Shown here: piece after piece, positions 26,834 through 35,955 of the stretch
Numbering within the stretch: position 1 is the first letter of the stretch
How the letters are laid out: each line of letters opens with the position of its first letter
NCBI RefSeq assembly: GCF_000392615.1
Contig: NZ_KB933398.1
Coordinates: 1,605,391 to 1,669,390, forward strand
DNA from: Lysinibacillus sphaericus OT4b.31
GTDB taxonomy: Bacteria > Bacillota > Bacilli > Bacillales_A > Planococcaceae
Reading direction: 5' to 3'
Length of the DNA: 64,000 bases
The notes under the pieces: model-generated
What the model was told of the DNA's origin: nothing
The model's input: the letters and a program-made list of their open reading frames with translations, nothing else
The model's database searches: none
Program-made: the position numbers and the translations under genes

Positions 26834-27469
26834 ATGATGACATTTAATCAAAAGATTACATCACTACATTTAGATGTATTAAAGGAAATTGGAAATATTG
26901 GTGCTGCGCATGCTGCGACAGCACTTTCCAATTTACTTGGTAAAAAAATCGACATGCGTGTACCGAAAGTTGAAATGGTATCGTTTAATGACATGATGGA
27001 ACTCGCTGGAGGGTCTGAAAATGTCGTTGTTGGGATCTTTTTACGCATCGAGGGTGATGCTGAAGGAAGTATGTTCTTTATCCTTCCTATTGAGCAGGCT
27101 AACCGTTTTATCCGACGGCTAATATATGATGAATCGTTCGACTTTAAAAAACCTCCTGTTTCAGAATTAGGGTTATCAGCCATGCAGGAAATGGGTAATA
27201 TTTTATCGGGTTCATATTTATCAGCATTGTCAGATTTTACAAATTTAAAAATATATCCAACTGTTCCAGGGCTTAGTGTCGACATGTTTGGTGCTATCAT
27301 CAGTATTGGCTTAATTGAATTATCACATGTCAGTGATAATGTTATCGTAATAAATACATCCATTTATGAAGACGGGGTTGAGGATCATGAAACGGTAAGA
27401 GGACATTTCTTCTTACTACCAGATCCTGATTCATTTGATGCTATTTTTAAGGCATTAGGAGTATCATAG
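26834..27469 (+). CDS. cheC: CheY-P phosphatase CheC
   Basis: CheC dephosphorylates CheY-P and is stimulated by CheD. The 211-residue protein contains both phosphatase helices: EIGNIGAAHAATALS (about 16-30) and EMGNILSGSYLSALSDF (about 119-135), each with the catalytic Glu and Asn. Two adjacent ATGs (26834, 26837) are possible starts and the difference is one residue. It is followed 3 bases later by cheD. Confidence 0.96.
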   Translation: MMTFNQKITSLHLDVLKEIGNIGAAHAATALSNLLGKKIDMRVPKVEMVSFNDMMELAGGSENVVVGIFLRIEGDAEGSMFFILPIEQANRFIRRLIYDESFDFKKPPVSELGLSAMQEMGNILSGSYLSALSDFTNLKIYPTVPGLSVDMFGAIISIGLIELSHVSDNVIVINTSIYEDGVEDHETVRGHFFLLPDPDSFDAIFKALGVS

Positions 27470-27472
27470 ACA

Positions 27473-27973
27473 ATGTTAAATAGTAGTGGACAAGTAATAA
27501 AAGTTGGAATTGCACAAATGGATGTAGCAAAACTACCAAATACGATAAGAACTTCAGGTCTTGGTTCTTGTGTGGGTGTTATTTTATACGATGAGTCAAA
27601 AAAAATTGCTGGTTTAATACATGTGATGCTACCAGATTCAAGCCTTGCTAGATCAGAGTCGATTAATGTGGCGAAATTTGCTGATACAGGCATTTTGGGC
27701 ATGATTGATTTATTGAAACTAGAAGGTGTTCAAAAGTTCAAGCTAAAGGCGAAAATCGCGGGTGGTGCGCAGATGTTTCAATTCTCTTCGGACAAGGATT
27801 CAATGCGCATCGGTCCACGTAATGTAGAGGCTGTAAAGAGTGAATTGAAGCGTCAAGGAATTCCTTTAATTGCTGAAGATACTGGTGGTAATAGCGGTAG
27901 AACAATTGAATTTAATCCTGCGACGTCGACATTACATATCCGAACGGTTAACCAAGGAGTGAGCGAAATATAA
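27473..27973 (+). CDS. cheD: chemoreceptor glutamine deamidase CheD
   Basis: CheD deamidates receptor glutamines and, together with CheC, sets CheY-P level. The 166-residue protein has the catalytic Cys33 in GLGSCVGVILYD and His50 in LIHVMLP. The final codons overlap the start of the next gene (TAATG). It sits next to cheC as in B. subtilis. Confidence 0.96.
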   Translation: MLNSSGQVIKVGIAQMDVAKLPNTIRTSGLGSCVGVILYDESKKIAGLIHVMLPDSSLARSESINVAKFADTGILGMIDLLKLEGVQKFKLKAKIAGGAQMFQFSSDKDSMRIGPRNVEAVKSELKRQGIPLIAEDTGGNSGRTIEFNPATSTLHIRTVNQGVSEI

Positions 27974-28344
27974 TGTTTGGTTCTATTTTTTACAACCTAT
28001 GGGGAGCATTAATTGCCTTTTCTATTTATTTCTTTATGACATTTCAAAAGCCTTTAACGCCATTACGTATTATCATCGGCTCATTTGTAGCTGCGCTAAT
28101 TGTCTTTTTCGTTATGTACCTTGTACGATTGCTAATCACCTATATTTTATATACACCAGGTGCAACCCAAGAGCTAACAGACGATGAGTTTGAAAAGACT
28201 GAGTTAGATGAAGACGATGACGAGAATCAGCAAGCGCAGAATACGAACTCAACTGTGGAGTTTCAAGATGAAAACTCAGAAGACATTGCACAGGTTGTAC
28301 GTACGATGATGAGTCGTGAAGATGAAAAACAAGTAAATGCATAA
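27973..28344 (+). CDS. small membrane protein of unknown function between cheD and sigD
   Basis: I do not recognise this 123-residue protein. It has two predicted membrane helices (about 7-24 and 34-59) joined by a short loop containing QKPLTPLR, then an acidic cytoplasmic tail (about 66-123) rich in Asp/Glu that ends near VVRTMMSREDEKQ. The ATG overlaps the cheD stop, so it is translationally coupled to the chemotaxis genes. In B. subtilis cheD is followed directly by sigD, so this gene is extra there. A link to motility control is suggested by position only. Confidence 0.8.
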   Translation: MFGSIFYNLWGALIAFSIYFFMTFQKPLTPLRIIIGSFVAALIVFFVMYLVRLLITYILYTPGATQELTDDEFEKTELDEDDDENQQAQNTNSTVEFQDENSEDIAQVVRTMMSREDEKQVNA

Positions 28345-28461
28345 AAAACCAGGCAACTTCGAACTGTAACCAATGTTAGATACTAACTAACAATTGTTTG
28401 CAGTTTTTCTTTTGTCAAAAGAGGGAATAGGAAGAATCATATAATAGTGTTAGAGAAACAT

Positions 28462-28489
28462 ATGAAATTATAGCGAATCTTGCTATAAT
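28462..28489 (+). promoter_or_regulatory. candidate sigma-A promoter for sigD
   Basis: ATGAAA (28462-28467), a 16-bp spacer and a perfect TATAAT (28484-28489) lie 176 bp upstream of the sigD start, inside the operon. It could provide SigD independently of the distant operon promoter. The -35 matches only 4 of 6 positions. Confidence 0.45.
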
Positions 28490-28534
28490 ATAGGAAAGAA
28501 CGGCAATCGGTTTAGCAATGTCTACGCATTCACG

Positions 28535-28634
28535 TTGCACGCTTGGGGTCGCTTCAATTGCTCGTGCAAAATTGGGTAGAACATATACTTTCGCTTCGAG
28601 CTCGGAGGTAGCTTTCACATGTGAAAGGGCTCGA
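28535..28634 (+). ncRNA. structured leader upstream of sigD
   Basis: The 321-bp gap before sigD holds several stems: TTGCACG (28535-28541) with CGTGCAA (28563-28569); TCGAGC (28596-28601) with GCTCGA (28629-28634); and, inside the latter, the 16-bp perfect palindrome CTTTCACATGTGAAAG (28612-28627). A short T-rich run (TTTTCTT, 28641-28647) follows before the ribosome-binding site. This could be an attenuator, a processing signal or a ligand-binding leader. I recognise no known riboswitch class. Confidence 0.45.
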
Positions 28635-28665
28635 ATGCGCTTTTCTTAAAAGAGAGGTGGATTTC

Positions 28666-29436
28666 ATGACACAACCAAATCTGAACGAAGAAAAAAAGCT
28701 GTGGACTCGCTGGATTAATGAGCGTGATCCTGATGCGGGTGATTTACTTATAAAAAAATATATATCTCTTGTGTCTTACCATGTACAGCGAATTGGTGCA
28801 GGTTTACCGAAGAGCGTTTCTCGAGATGATTTAACGAGCTTAGGCATGTTAGGTCTTTTTGATGCTTTAAATAAATTTGATATTAATCGAGACTTGAAAT
28901 TTGATACATATGCTTCTTTTAGAGTAAGAGGGGCGATTATTGATGGCTTACGTAAGGAAGATTGGTTGCCTCGTTCTGCACGAGAAAAGGCAAAAAAATT
29001 GGATGCTCAGATCGAACAGTTAGAACAAAAGTATATGCGTCATGTAACACCCGAGGAGCTTGCAGAACAGATGGAATTACCGGTAGAGGAAGTGTACCAA
29101 ACCGTCCAAGAGCATTTCTTTTCAAATGTATTATCTATTAATGAACAACAAGATCAGGAAGAAGCAGAAGGAAAAGCGTTTATCATCCGTGATGATACAA
29201 CGAAGACCCCAGAGCAGGTTGTTATTAAATCAGAATTGCTTGGCGACTTAGCCTTAAATATACAAAAGCTAAATGACAAAGAACAGCTTGTGCTTAGTTT
29301 ATTTTATACTGAGGAATTGACATTGACAGAGATTGGTGAAATGTTGGAATTGTCAACATCTCGTATTTCACAGATACATTCGAAGGCATTGTTAAAGCTA
29401 CGAAAACTGCTGTCGAATGAGATGTTAAATGTGTAA
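28666..29436 (+). CDS. sigD: RNA polymerase sigma factor SigD (FliA family)
   Basis: SigD directs late flagellar, chemoreceptor and autolysin genes. The 256-residue protein has region 2 (TSLGMLGLFDALNKFDINRDLKFDTYA, in part) and region 4 with the helix-turn-helix LTLTEIGEMLELSTSRISQIHSKALLKLR (in part). I start at ATG 28666, preceded by AGAGAGGTGG at 28650-28659; an earlier GTG at 28621 lies inside the leader palindrome and is unlikely. Position near the operon's distal end is known in B. subtilis to limit SigD level and create motile and non-motile cells. Confidence 0.97.
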   Translation: MTQPNLNEEKKLWTRWINERDPDAGDLLIKKYISLVSYHVQRIGAGLPKSVSRDDLTSLGMLGLFDALNKFDINRDLKFDTYASFRVRGAIIDGLRKEDWLPRSAREKAKKLDAQIEQLEQKYMRHVTPEELAEQMELPVEEVYQTVQEHFFSNVLSINEQQDQEEAEGKAFIIRDDTTKTPEQVVIKSELLGDLALNIQKLNDKEQLVLSLFYTEELTLTEIGEMLELSTSRISQIHSKALLKLRKLLSNEMLNV

Positions 29437-29476
29437 GTAAAACGAATAAACACATAACTTTGAAGGAGGGAGTCAT

Positions 29477-29785
29477 ATGAGTTTAAAAGGTGTCGAGTTA
29501 CAAATAGCTATTCCGAAAACATTTGAAGCGGGTAAAATGGCAGATCAGGCACAACAACAAACCTTGGCTCAGCAAGCACATGCAAATGAGGCGCTAAAAA
29601 AAGAATTAGAGCGTAAGCAGAAAGTGGTCAATACTTCAGAGGGTATGGTAGAGATTAGTGAAGAGGAAGAAGCGGGAGGAGAGTATATTAAAGGTACTCG
29701 TAAAAAGAAAAAGAATAGTAACGAAAATCCAGAAAAACAGGCACAGCACCCGTTTAAAGGGAACTTCGTAGACTTTAGTGGATAG
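29477..29785 (+). CDS. small hydrophilic protein of unknown function, sigD-swrB interval
   Basis: I cannot assign a function to this 102-residue protein. It is soluble, with a helical Gln/Ala/Lys/Glu-rich centre (about 22-50), an acidic patch followed by a basic KGTRKKKKN cluster (about 72-81), and a C-terminal motif HPFKGNFVDFSG. A strong GAAGGAGGGAG precedes the ATG. It is the first gene after sigD and 9 bp before the swrB-like gene, so it is probably expressed with them. B. subtilis has no gene in this interval. Confidence 0.8.
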   Translation: MSLKGVELQIAIPKTFEAGKMADQAQQQTLAQQAHANEALKKELERKQKVVNTSEGMVEISEEEEAGGEYIKGTRKKKKNSNENPEKQAQHPFKGNFVDFSG

Positions 29786-29794
29786 GAGTTTACT

Positions 29795-30376
29795 ATGACA
29801 ACCATACTAATAGCTGTTCTATTTGTTTTACAGCTACTTTCGTTTTTCTACATAATTATACTGAATACGAAACTTGCAAAATTCAAGGACTTAGAACATA
29901 AACAAGAACGTTTAATGCGAGAAATGGATGATACCATTAGTCTCTATTTAGTAGACATGAAGGATGAAAATAATCGCTTGATTCAAGCGTTGCAGGTCGT
30001 ACCTAAACCTGAAGTGAAAACACATACGGTACAACAAGATGAGGAAATTGTTCAGCCAAAAGAGCAAGATCACAAACCTGGTCAGACGGAGGTTGATGAA
30101 GCTCTATTACCGCCTACTAGTATCGATAGTGAACCGCGTGTTTTTGTTTCTAAAAATATCGTAGCCAATGCTTATTCTCGTCAAAAGCAGGCGGGAGTGA
30201 CCGTACAAACTGTTTCTCAAGCAAAGGATGTTACGCTAAAAGAAGAGCCACAGCCAGTAACCTTGGAACAGCAAGTCGTGCAACTAGCGAAACAAGGAAA
30301 AACAGCTGAGGAAATAGCTAAACAGCTTCAAAAAGGTAAGACAGAAATCGAGCTTTTATTGAAATTTCATAGCTAG
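29795..30376 (+). CDS. swrB: SwrB-like membrane-anchored protein
   Basis: Protein of 193 residues with an N-terminal membrane helix (about 3-24), a coiled coil (about 28-68), a long variable acidic linker and a C-terminal helix-turn-helix-like segment, VVQLAKQGKTAEEIAKQLQK followed by GKTEIELLLKF. This architecture and the location last in the fla/che operon, before rpsB, match B. subtilis SwrB (YlxL), which promotes FliP-dependent activation of the export apparatus. Sequence similarity is limited to the ends, so the symbol is tentative. Confidence 0.7.
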   Translation: MTTILIAVLFVLQLLSFFYIIILNTKLAKFKDLEHKQERLMREMDDTISLYLVDMKDENNRLIQALQVVPKPEVKTHTVQQDEEIVQPKEQDHKPGQTEVDEALLPPTSIDSEPRVFVSKNIVANAYSRQKQAGVTVQTVSQAKDVTLKEEPQPVTLEQQVVQLAKQGKTAEEIAKQLQKGKTEIELLLKFHS

Positions 30377-30381
30377 AATAG

Positions 30382-30410
30382 TTGCTAATGCAAATAAACT
30401 GTGATATAGT
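30382..30410 (+). promoter_or_regulatory. sigma-A promoter of rpsB
   Basis: TTGCTA (30382-30387), a 17-bp spacer and TATAGT (30405-30410), with a TG at the extended -10 position. It starts just after the swrB-like stop and leaves a leader of about 117 nt before rpsB, room for ribosomal-protein autoregulation. Confidence 0.65.
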
Positions 30411-30533
30411 AGCAAATGGTGTTATTATTACACACGCATTTTGATGTAGTAAGTGGTGCTCTAAGATTAGGGTAGCTTGTTGCAGGTGATAAATGCGGAG
30501 GAAAAAAACCAAACATTCTAGGAGGAAATTCAC

Positions 30534-31253
30534 ATGTCAGTAATTTCTATGAAACAATTACTTGAAGCTGGTGTACATTTCGGTCACCAAACTCGTCGTT
30601 GGAACCCAAAAATGAAGAAATATATCTTCGTTGAACGTAACGGGATCTACATCATCGACTTACAAAAAACGGTTAAAAAATTAGAGGAAGCTTATGACTT
30701 CATGCGTCAAGTTGGTCAAGACGGTGGTAAAGTTCTTTTCGTTGGTACGAAAAAACAAGCACAAGAAGCGATCAAAGACGAAGCTGAACGTTCAGGCAAC
30801 TACTACATCAACCAACGTTGGTTAGGTGGTACTCTTACTAACTTCGGTACAATTCAAAAACGTGTTGCACGTATGAAAGCTATCGAAAAAATGGAAGAAG
30901 AAGGAACTTTCGAAGTTCTTCCTAAAAAAGAAGTAATCCAACTTAAAAAAGAACACGAACGTCTAGTAAAATTCTTAGGCGGTATCCGTGATATGCACAA
31001 TCTTCCGGATGTTATGTTCGTGGTTGACCCACGTAAAGAGCGTATCGCTGTTGCTGAAGCTCGTAAACTAAACATTCCACTAGTAGGTATTGTTGATACA
31101 AACTGTGATCCAGATGAAATCGACTACGTAATCCCTGCTAATGATGATGCTATTCGCGCTGTTAAACTTTTAACTGCTAAAATGGCTGACGCTTTAATCG
31201 AGTCAAAACAAGGTGAAGAAGAAGCTCCAGCTGTAGAAGCTGCTGCTGAGTAA
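30534..31253 (+). CDS. rpsB: 30S ribosomal protein S2
   Basis: S2 binds the 30S head and recruits S1-type contacts. The 239-residue protein begins [20 protein letters not shown], the universal S2 N-terminus, and contains [18 protein letters not shown] and [17 protein letters not shown] segments. AGGAGG sits 8 bases upstream of the ATG. Codon use is more biased than in the flagellar genes, as expected for a highly expressed gene. It is followed by an intrinsic terminator before tsf. Confidence 0.99.
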   Translation: MSVISMKQLLEAGVHFGHQTRRWNPKMKKYIFVERNGIYIIDLQKTVKKLEEAYDFMRQVGQDGGKVLFVGTKKQAQEAIKDEAERSGNYYINQRWLGGTLTNFGTIQKRVARMKAIEKMEEEGTFEVLPKKEVIQLKKEHERLVKFLGGIRDMHNLPDVMFVVDPRKERIAVAEARKLNIPLVGIVDTNCDPDEIDYVIPANDDAIRAVKLLTAKMADALIESKQGEEEAPAVEAAAE

Positions 31254-31269
31254 TTCACGTTTACAAAAA

Positions 31270-31306
31270 GGTGATAAGTGGCTCAGACCCCCTTATCACC
31301 TTTTTT
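31270..31306 (+). terminator. intrinsic terminator between rpsB and tsf
   Basis: GGTGATAAG (31270-31278) pairs with CTTATCACC (31292-31300), followed by six T. Read-through is probably partial, since tsf usually shares the rpsB promoter and no strong promoter is visible in the remaining 47 bp. Confidence 0.88.
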
Positions 31307-31353
31307 AGAACCTTATCACTATAATCTCTACCAATTCGAGGAGGAAACACTAA

Positions 31354-32241
31354 ATGGCAAACATTACTGCACAATTAGTAAAAGAATTACGTGAAAAAAC
31401 TGGCGCTGGTATGATGGACTGTAAAAAAGCGTTAGTACAAACTGAAGGCGACTTAGATGCTGCAATCGATTTCCTGCGTGAAAAAGGTCTTTCTTCAGCT
31501 GCTAAAAAAGCTGATCGTATCGCTGCAGAAGGCACAACTTATATTTTAGAACAAGGTAACGAAGCAATTATTCTTGAAGTAAACGCTGAAACAGACTTCG
31601 TTGCGAAAAACGATAAGTTCCAAGTACTAGTTTCTTCTTTAGCTGAGCAATTACTTGCTGCTAAACCAGCATCAGTTGAAGCTGCATTAGAACTTGCAAA
31701 TGCTGAAGGCGTAAAAATCGCTGACCAAATTTCAACTGCTGTTGCAACAATCGGAGAAAAAATTACACTTCGTCGTTACGAAATTAAAACTAAAACAGAT
31801 GCAGATGCATTTGGTTCTTACCTACACATGGGCGGCCGTATTGGTGTATTAGTAGCTTTAGAAGGTTCTACTGATGCTTCAGCTGCTAAAGACGTTGCTA
31901 TGCATATTGCAGCTATTAACCCAACTTACGTTTCTCGTGAAGAAGTTTCTGCTGAAGAAGTTGAACGTGAGCGTAAAGTGTTAACTGAACAAGCTCTTAA
32001 CGAAGGTAAACCAGAAAACATCGTAGCGAAAATGGTTGAAGGTCGTCTTGGTAAATACTTCGAAGACGTTTGCTTACTTGACCAATCATTCGTTAAAAAC
32101 TCTGACCAAAAAGTACGTGACTTCGTTGCTTCAACTGGTGGTAATGTAACAGGCTTCGTACGTTACGCTGTAGGTGAAGGTATCGAGAAACGTGAAGATA
32201 ACTTTGCTGAAGAAGTAATGAACCAAGTTAATGGTAACTAA
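31354..32241 (+). CDS. tsf: translation elongation factor Ts
   Basis: EF-Ts recharges EF-Tu with GTP. The 295-residue protein has the N-terminal UBA-like domain with [16 protein letters not shown], the core signature [11 protein letters not shown] (about 81-91) and a C-terminal domain ending near [20 protein letters not shown] precedes the ATG. Order rpsB-tsf is conserved across bacteria. A strong terminator follows. Confidence 0.99.
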   Translation: MANITAQLVKELREKTGAGMMDCKKALVQTEGDLDAAIDFLREKGLSSAAKKADRIAAEGTTYILEQGNEAIILEVNAETDFVAKNDKFQVLVSSLAEQLLAAKPASVEAALELANAEGVKIADQISTAVATIGEKITLRRYEIKTKTDADAFGSYLHMGGRIGVLVALEGSTDASAAKDVAMHIAAINPTYVSREEVSAEEVERERKVLTEQALNEGKPENIVAKMVEGRLGKYFEDVCLLDQSFVKNSDQKVRDFVASTGGNVTGFVRYAVGEGIEKREDNFAEEVMNQVNGN

Positions 32242-32300
32242 TTTTTTGTAAAACGAGTTCATTGATGGACCGGCTTACATTTGATCCTAACCAAATAATA

Positions 32301-32357
32301 TCTAGATTTTTCTAGACAAAAAAATGGGGAACACAACATAACGTGTTCCCTATTTTT
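32301..32357 (+). terminator. tandem hairpin terminator of tsf
   Basis: A first small hairpin TCTAGA-tttt-TCTAGA (32301-32316) is followed by the main terminator: GGGAACAC (32327-32334) with GTGTTCCC (32343-32350), flanked by A-rich and T-rich arms and ending TATTTTT. It should work in both directions. Confidence 0.88.
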
Positions 32358-32471
32358 CCGAAAAGAGAAAGAAAACTATAGAATTTTCTATTCTTCTTAT
32401 TCATAACTAGTAATTATTGTTAGTTATACTATAATGGAAAAGGAATAGAAATGTTTTAAATAAATGTCTGA

Positions 32472-33208
<737 letters not shown>

Positions 33209-33209
<1 letters not shown>

Positions 33210-33766
33210 TGGCTAAACAAGTTTTAGAACAAGCTAAAGATAAAATGAACAAAACAATCGCTGCTTTTTCGCGTGAATTAGCATCAATTCGTGCAGGGCG
33301 TGCAAATGCATCACTACTAGATCGTATTACTGTCGATTACTATGGAGCGCCAACACCTATTAATCAACTTGCAGGTGTATCTGTGCCAGAAGCCCGCCTA
33401 TTAGTAATCACACCTTACGATAAATCAGTTTTAGGTGAGATTGAAAAAGCGATCATGAAATCTGATATTGGTATTACACCAACAAATGATGGGACAATCA
33501 TTCGTCTAATGATTCCTGCTTTAACGGAAGAACGCCGTAAAGACCTAGTGAAGCAAGTGAAGAAAGAAGCAGAGGATGCAAAAATTGCTGTCCGTAACGT
33601 ACGTCGTGACGCGAATGACGATTTGAAAAAACTTGAAAAAGCTGGCGAAATCACAGAAGATGACCTACGTGGCTACGGTGAAGATATTCAAAAATTAACG
33701 GATGATTACATCGTAAAAGTAGATCAAGTAACGAAAGAAAAAGAAAAAGAAATTTTAGAGGTGTAA
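33209..33766 (+). CDS. frr: ribosome recycling factor
   Basis: RRF splits post-termination ribosomes with EF-G. The 185-residue protein has the expected two-domain pattern: a three-helix bundle with [15 protein letters not shown] (about 26-40) and [10 protein letters not shown] (about 130-139), and a small beta domain with [13 protein letters not shown]. Length 185 is standard. AGGAGG lies within the end of pyrH. A terminator follows. Confidence 0.99.
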
Positions 33767-33808
33767 GCAGACGCTTTACACTCTTTGATGGAACTTTTTG
33801 ATGAGATG

Positions 33809-33850
33809 AAGGCGTCCTATACATAACAGGACGTCTTTTCTCTTTTTAAC
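33809..33850 (+). terminator. intrinsic terminator of pyrH-frr
   Basis: AAGGCGTCCT (33809-33818) pairs with AGGACGTCTT (33828-33837), a 10-bp stem with one G-T pair, then TTCTCTTTTT. It ends the pyrH-frr transcript. Confidence 0.85.
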
Positions 33851-34180
33851 TTATTTCAGTCGTAGTTTACCATCTTTTTGGTGAGAATTAATTTTTAATT
33901 TTTGCCAGTTGGCGTACGGATGCGTACTGAATAATGTTTAAGCCTCGGATAGATGTAGATTTTGAAGTAAGAAACACATAGGAAGTTAACCTCAAGTCCG
34001 CGTATTCACGTGATGATGGGTAACGTACGATATTGGTGAAAACGCCGCTTTTAGTGGTTTTAGCGAAATGTCTGACAGGGAGTCGGCCTAAGTGCAATTC
34101 AAAATCTTAGTCAAAATATAATTGATGAGGTGTTTTTGTTCTAAAATCAGCTAGTTCATACATAGTCAATTTAGAGGGAA
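33851..34180 (+). other. intergenic region frr-uppS
   Basis: About 330 bp with no supported gene. A minus-strand reading frame of 69 codons (33888-34097) has no ribosome-binding site or recognisable motif. Short stems occur, such as GTACG-gatg-CGTAC near 33910-33923 and CCGCT-ttt-AGTGG near 34047-34060, without a clear overall fold. Confidence 0.4.
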
Positions 34181-34185
34181 AAAAA

Positions 34186-34214
34186 AGACAAAAAGCACTT
34201 TTGTTTGTTATGAT
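34186..34214 (+). promoter_or_regulatory. candidate extended -10 promoter of uppS
   Basis: TATGAT (34209-34214) is preceded by TGT at the extended -10 position. An AAGACA-type -35 lies about 18 bp upstream. It would start the uppS-cdsA transcript 35 bp before the uppS ATG. Confidence 0.4.
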
Positions 34215-34255
34215 AGGTGAGTATACGTCCGATTAGTTGTAGTGGGGGAGTTAGC

Positions 34256-35050
34256 ATGTTTAAGAAGCTATTAGGTAAACAAGTAAATATTAATACACTA
34301 TCATTGGAGGAACGAGTTGCCCTTTCTAAAAGCGAGCCAATTCCTGCCCATGTAGCGATTATTATGGACGGAAATGGACGTTGGGCAAAGAAGCGTGCAA
34401 TGCCACGTGTTGCTGGGCACCATGAAGGTATGAAGACGGTACGAAAAGTAACGAGATTTGCGTCAGATCTTGGTATTCAAGTATTAACGGTCTATGCGTT
34501 TTCTACAGAGAACTGGAAACGACCAAAACCAGAGGTCGATTTCCTCATGCGTCTACCTGTAGAATTTTTAGGATCTTTTTTACCGGAAATGATGGAACGC
34601 AATGTACGTGTTGAAATGATTGGTGATCCGTCTCTACTACCAGCACATACGCAAAAAGCACTGTTTGAAGCGATGGAAGAGACAAAGCATAATACGGGAC
34701 TAATTTTAAATTTTGCCTTGAATTATGGGAGTCGTTCAGAAATGGTCAGCGCTATGAAAATGATGCTTCAAAAAGTGCAGGACGGTCAATTAACGATGCA
34801 AGACATTAATGAGGAATGTATGTCGTCTCATTTAATGACAGCCCATTTACCAGAGCCAGACTTATTAATTCGTACAAGTGGTGAAGTACGATTAAGTAAC
34901 TTTATGTTATGGCAACTCGCCTATACGGAATTTTGGTTTACAGATACATTGTGGCCAGATTTTAGTGAGGAAAACCTACTCGAAGCGGTGGAAAACTATC
35001 AGAAACGTAATCGCCGTTACGGTGGGTTGAAGGGAGAAGAAACAACTTGA
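34256..35050 (+). CDS. uppS: isoprenyl (undecaprenyl diphosphate) synthase
   Basis: UppS makes the C55 lipid carrier used for peptidoglycan and wall polymers, adding isopentenyl units to farnesyl diphosphate. The 264-residue protein has the cis-prenyltransferase signature IIMDGNGRWAKKR with catalytic Asp38, TVYAFSTENWKRP and the C-terminal RTSGEVRLSNF. I start at ATG 34256, 8 bases after GGGGGAG; the in-frame GTG at 34217 has no ribosome-binding site. It overlaps cdsA by 4 bases. Confidence 0.97.
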   Translation: MFKKLLGKQVNINTLSLEERVALSKSEPIPAHVAIIMDGNGRWAKKRAMPRVAGHHEGMKTVRKVTRFASDLGIQVLTVYAFSTENWKRPKPEVDFLMRLPVEFLGSFLPEMMERNVRVEMIGDPSLLPAHTQKALFEAMEETKHNTGLILNFALNYGSRSEMVSAMKMMLQKVQDGQLTMQDINEECMSSHLMTAHLPEPDLLIRTSGEVRLSNFMLWQLAYTEFWFTDTLWPDFSEENLLEAVENYQKRNRRYGGLKGEETT

Positions 35051-35847
35051 AACAACGAATCATCACAGCAATAATTGCTGCAGCACTATTCATTCCATTT
35101 GTAATTTATGGGAAGGTACCATTTACACTACTTGTGCTAGCAATGGCTGTTGTCGGATTTTATGAAATACTAAAGATGAAAGGTATTTCAATTTTTTCAG
35201 TACCAGGCTTTATGGGCCTACTAACACTTATTATGCTTGTTATACCTAAGGACTGGGCAAGCGAGGTAGTGCATGCGATGGGTTATTCATCCGTTTTAAT
35301 GGTTGTTTACGGATTGATGATGTTATTGCTTATTTATGTAGTACTTGTGAAAAATAAAATTACATTTGATGAAGTAGGCTTTATCTTATTAGGTGCATTT
35401 TATGTTGGTCTAGGTTTCCATTATTTAATTGAGACACGTAATTCTGGACTACAGTATGTTGTTTATTGTTTGCTTGTTGTTTGGACGACAGACTCAGGCG
35501 CCTATTTTGTCGGAAGAAAATTCGGCAAAAATAAGCTTTGGCCAGAAATATCACCAAAGAAAACAGTGGAAGGCTTTGTCGGCGGGATTGTTATTGCCGT
35601 CATCTTCGCTGTTGGCATGCAAGCGATTTATCCAATCGTAGATAGTTATGTGTCGTTGATTTTCATCACAATTTTCGCTTCCATTATTGGTCAAATGGGC
35701 GATCTAGTGGAATCTGCAATAAAGCGTCATTTTAACGTGAAAGATTCAGGAACTATTTTACCTGGGCATGGCGGCATTTTAGACCGCTTTGATAGTCTGT
35801 TATTCGTCGTGCCTTTACTACATTTTTTATATCTTATCGGTAACTAG
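35047..35847 (+). CDS. cdsA: phosphatidate cytidylyltransferase
   Basis: CdsA makes CDP-diacylglycerol from phosphatidate and CTP, the branch point of phospholipid synthesis. The 266-residue protein is very hydrophobic, about eight membrane helices, and carries the family signature SAIKRHFNVKDSGTILPGHG followed by GILDRFDS. The start is TTG 35047 overlapping the uppS stop, with AGGGAGAAG upstream. uppS-cdsA-dxr-rseP-proS order is as in Bacillus. Confidence 0.96.
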   Translation: MKQRIITAIIAAALFIPFVIYGKVPFTLLVLAMAVVGFYEILKMKGISIFSVPGFMGLLTLIMLVIPKDWASEVVHAMGYSSVLMVVYGLMMLLLIYVVLVKNKITFDEVGFILLGAFYVGLGFHYLIETRNSGLQYVVYCLLVVWTTDSGAYFVGRKFGKNKLWPEISPKKTVEGFVGGIVIAVIFAVGMQAIYPIVDSYVSLIFITIFASIIGQMGDLVESAIKRHFNVKDSGTILPGHGGILDRFDSLLFVVPLLHFLYLIGN

Positions 35848-35955
35848 AAAACCGTGATCTTAATGCTAAAGATTTCACCTCCTCTATAAGTGGTAGGCGA
35901 AAACCGGTTGTAGTTTTTCTTTATTTGCTTAGATAGAAAAAGGGGACGTTTTGTC

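Noticed and set aside
26848-27363. Long minus-strand reading frame opposite cheC (171 codons), and similar ones opposite ylxF/fliK (8207-8662, 8887-9336)
   Set aside because: These are antisense shadows of well-supported genes, with low-complexity translations.
33888-34097. 69-codon minus-strand reading frame in the frr-uppS gap
   Set aside because: No ribosome-binding site, no recognisable motif and no partner gene; most likely chance.
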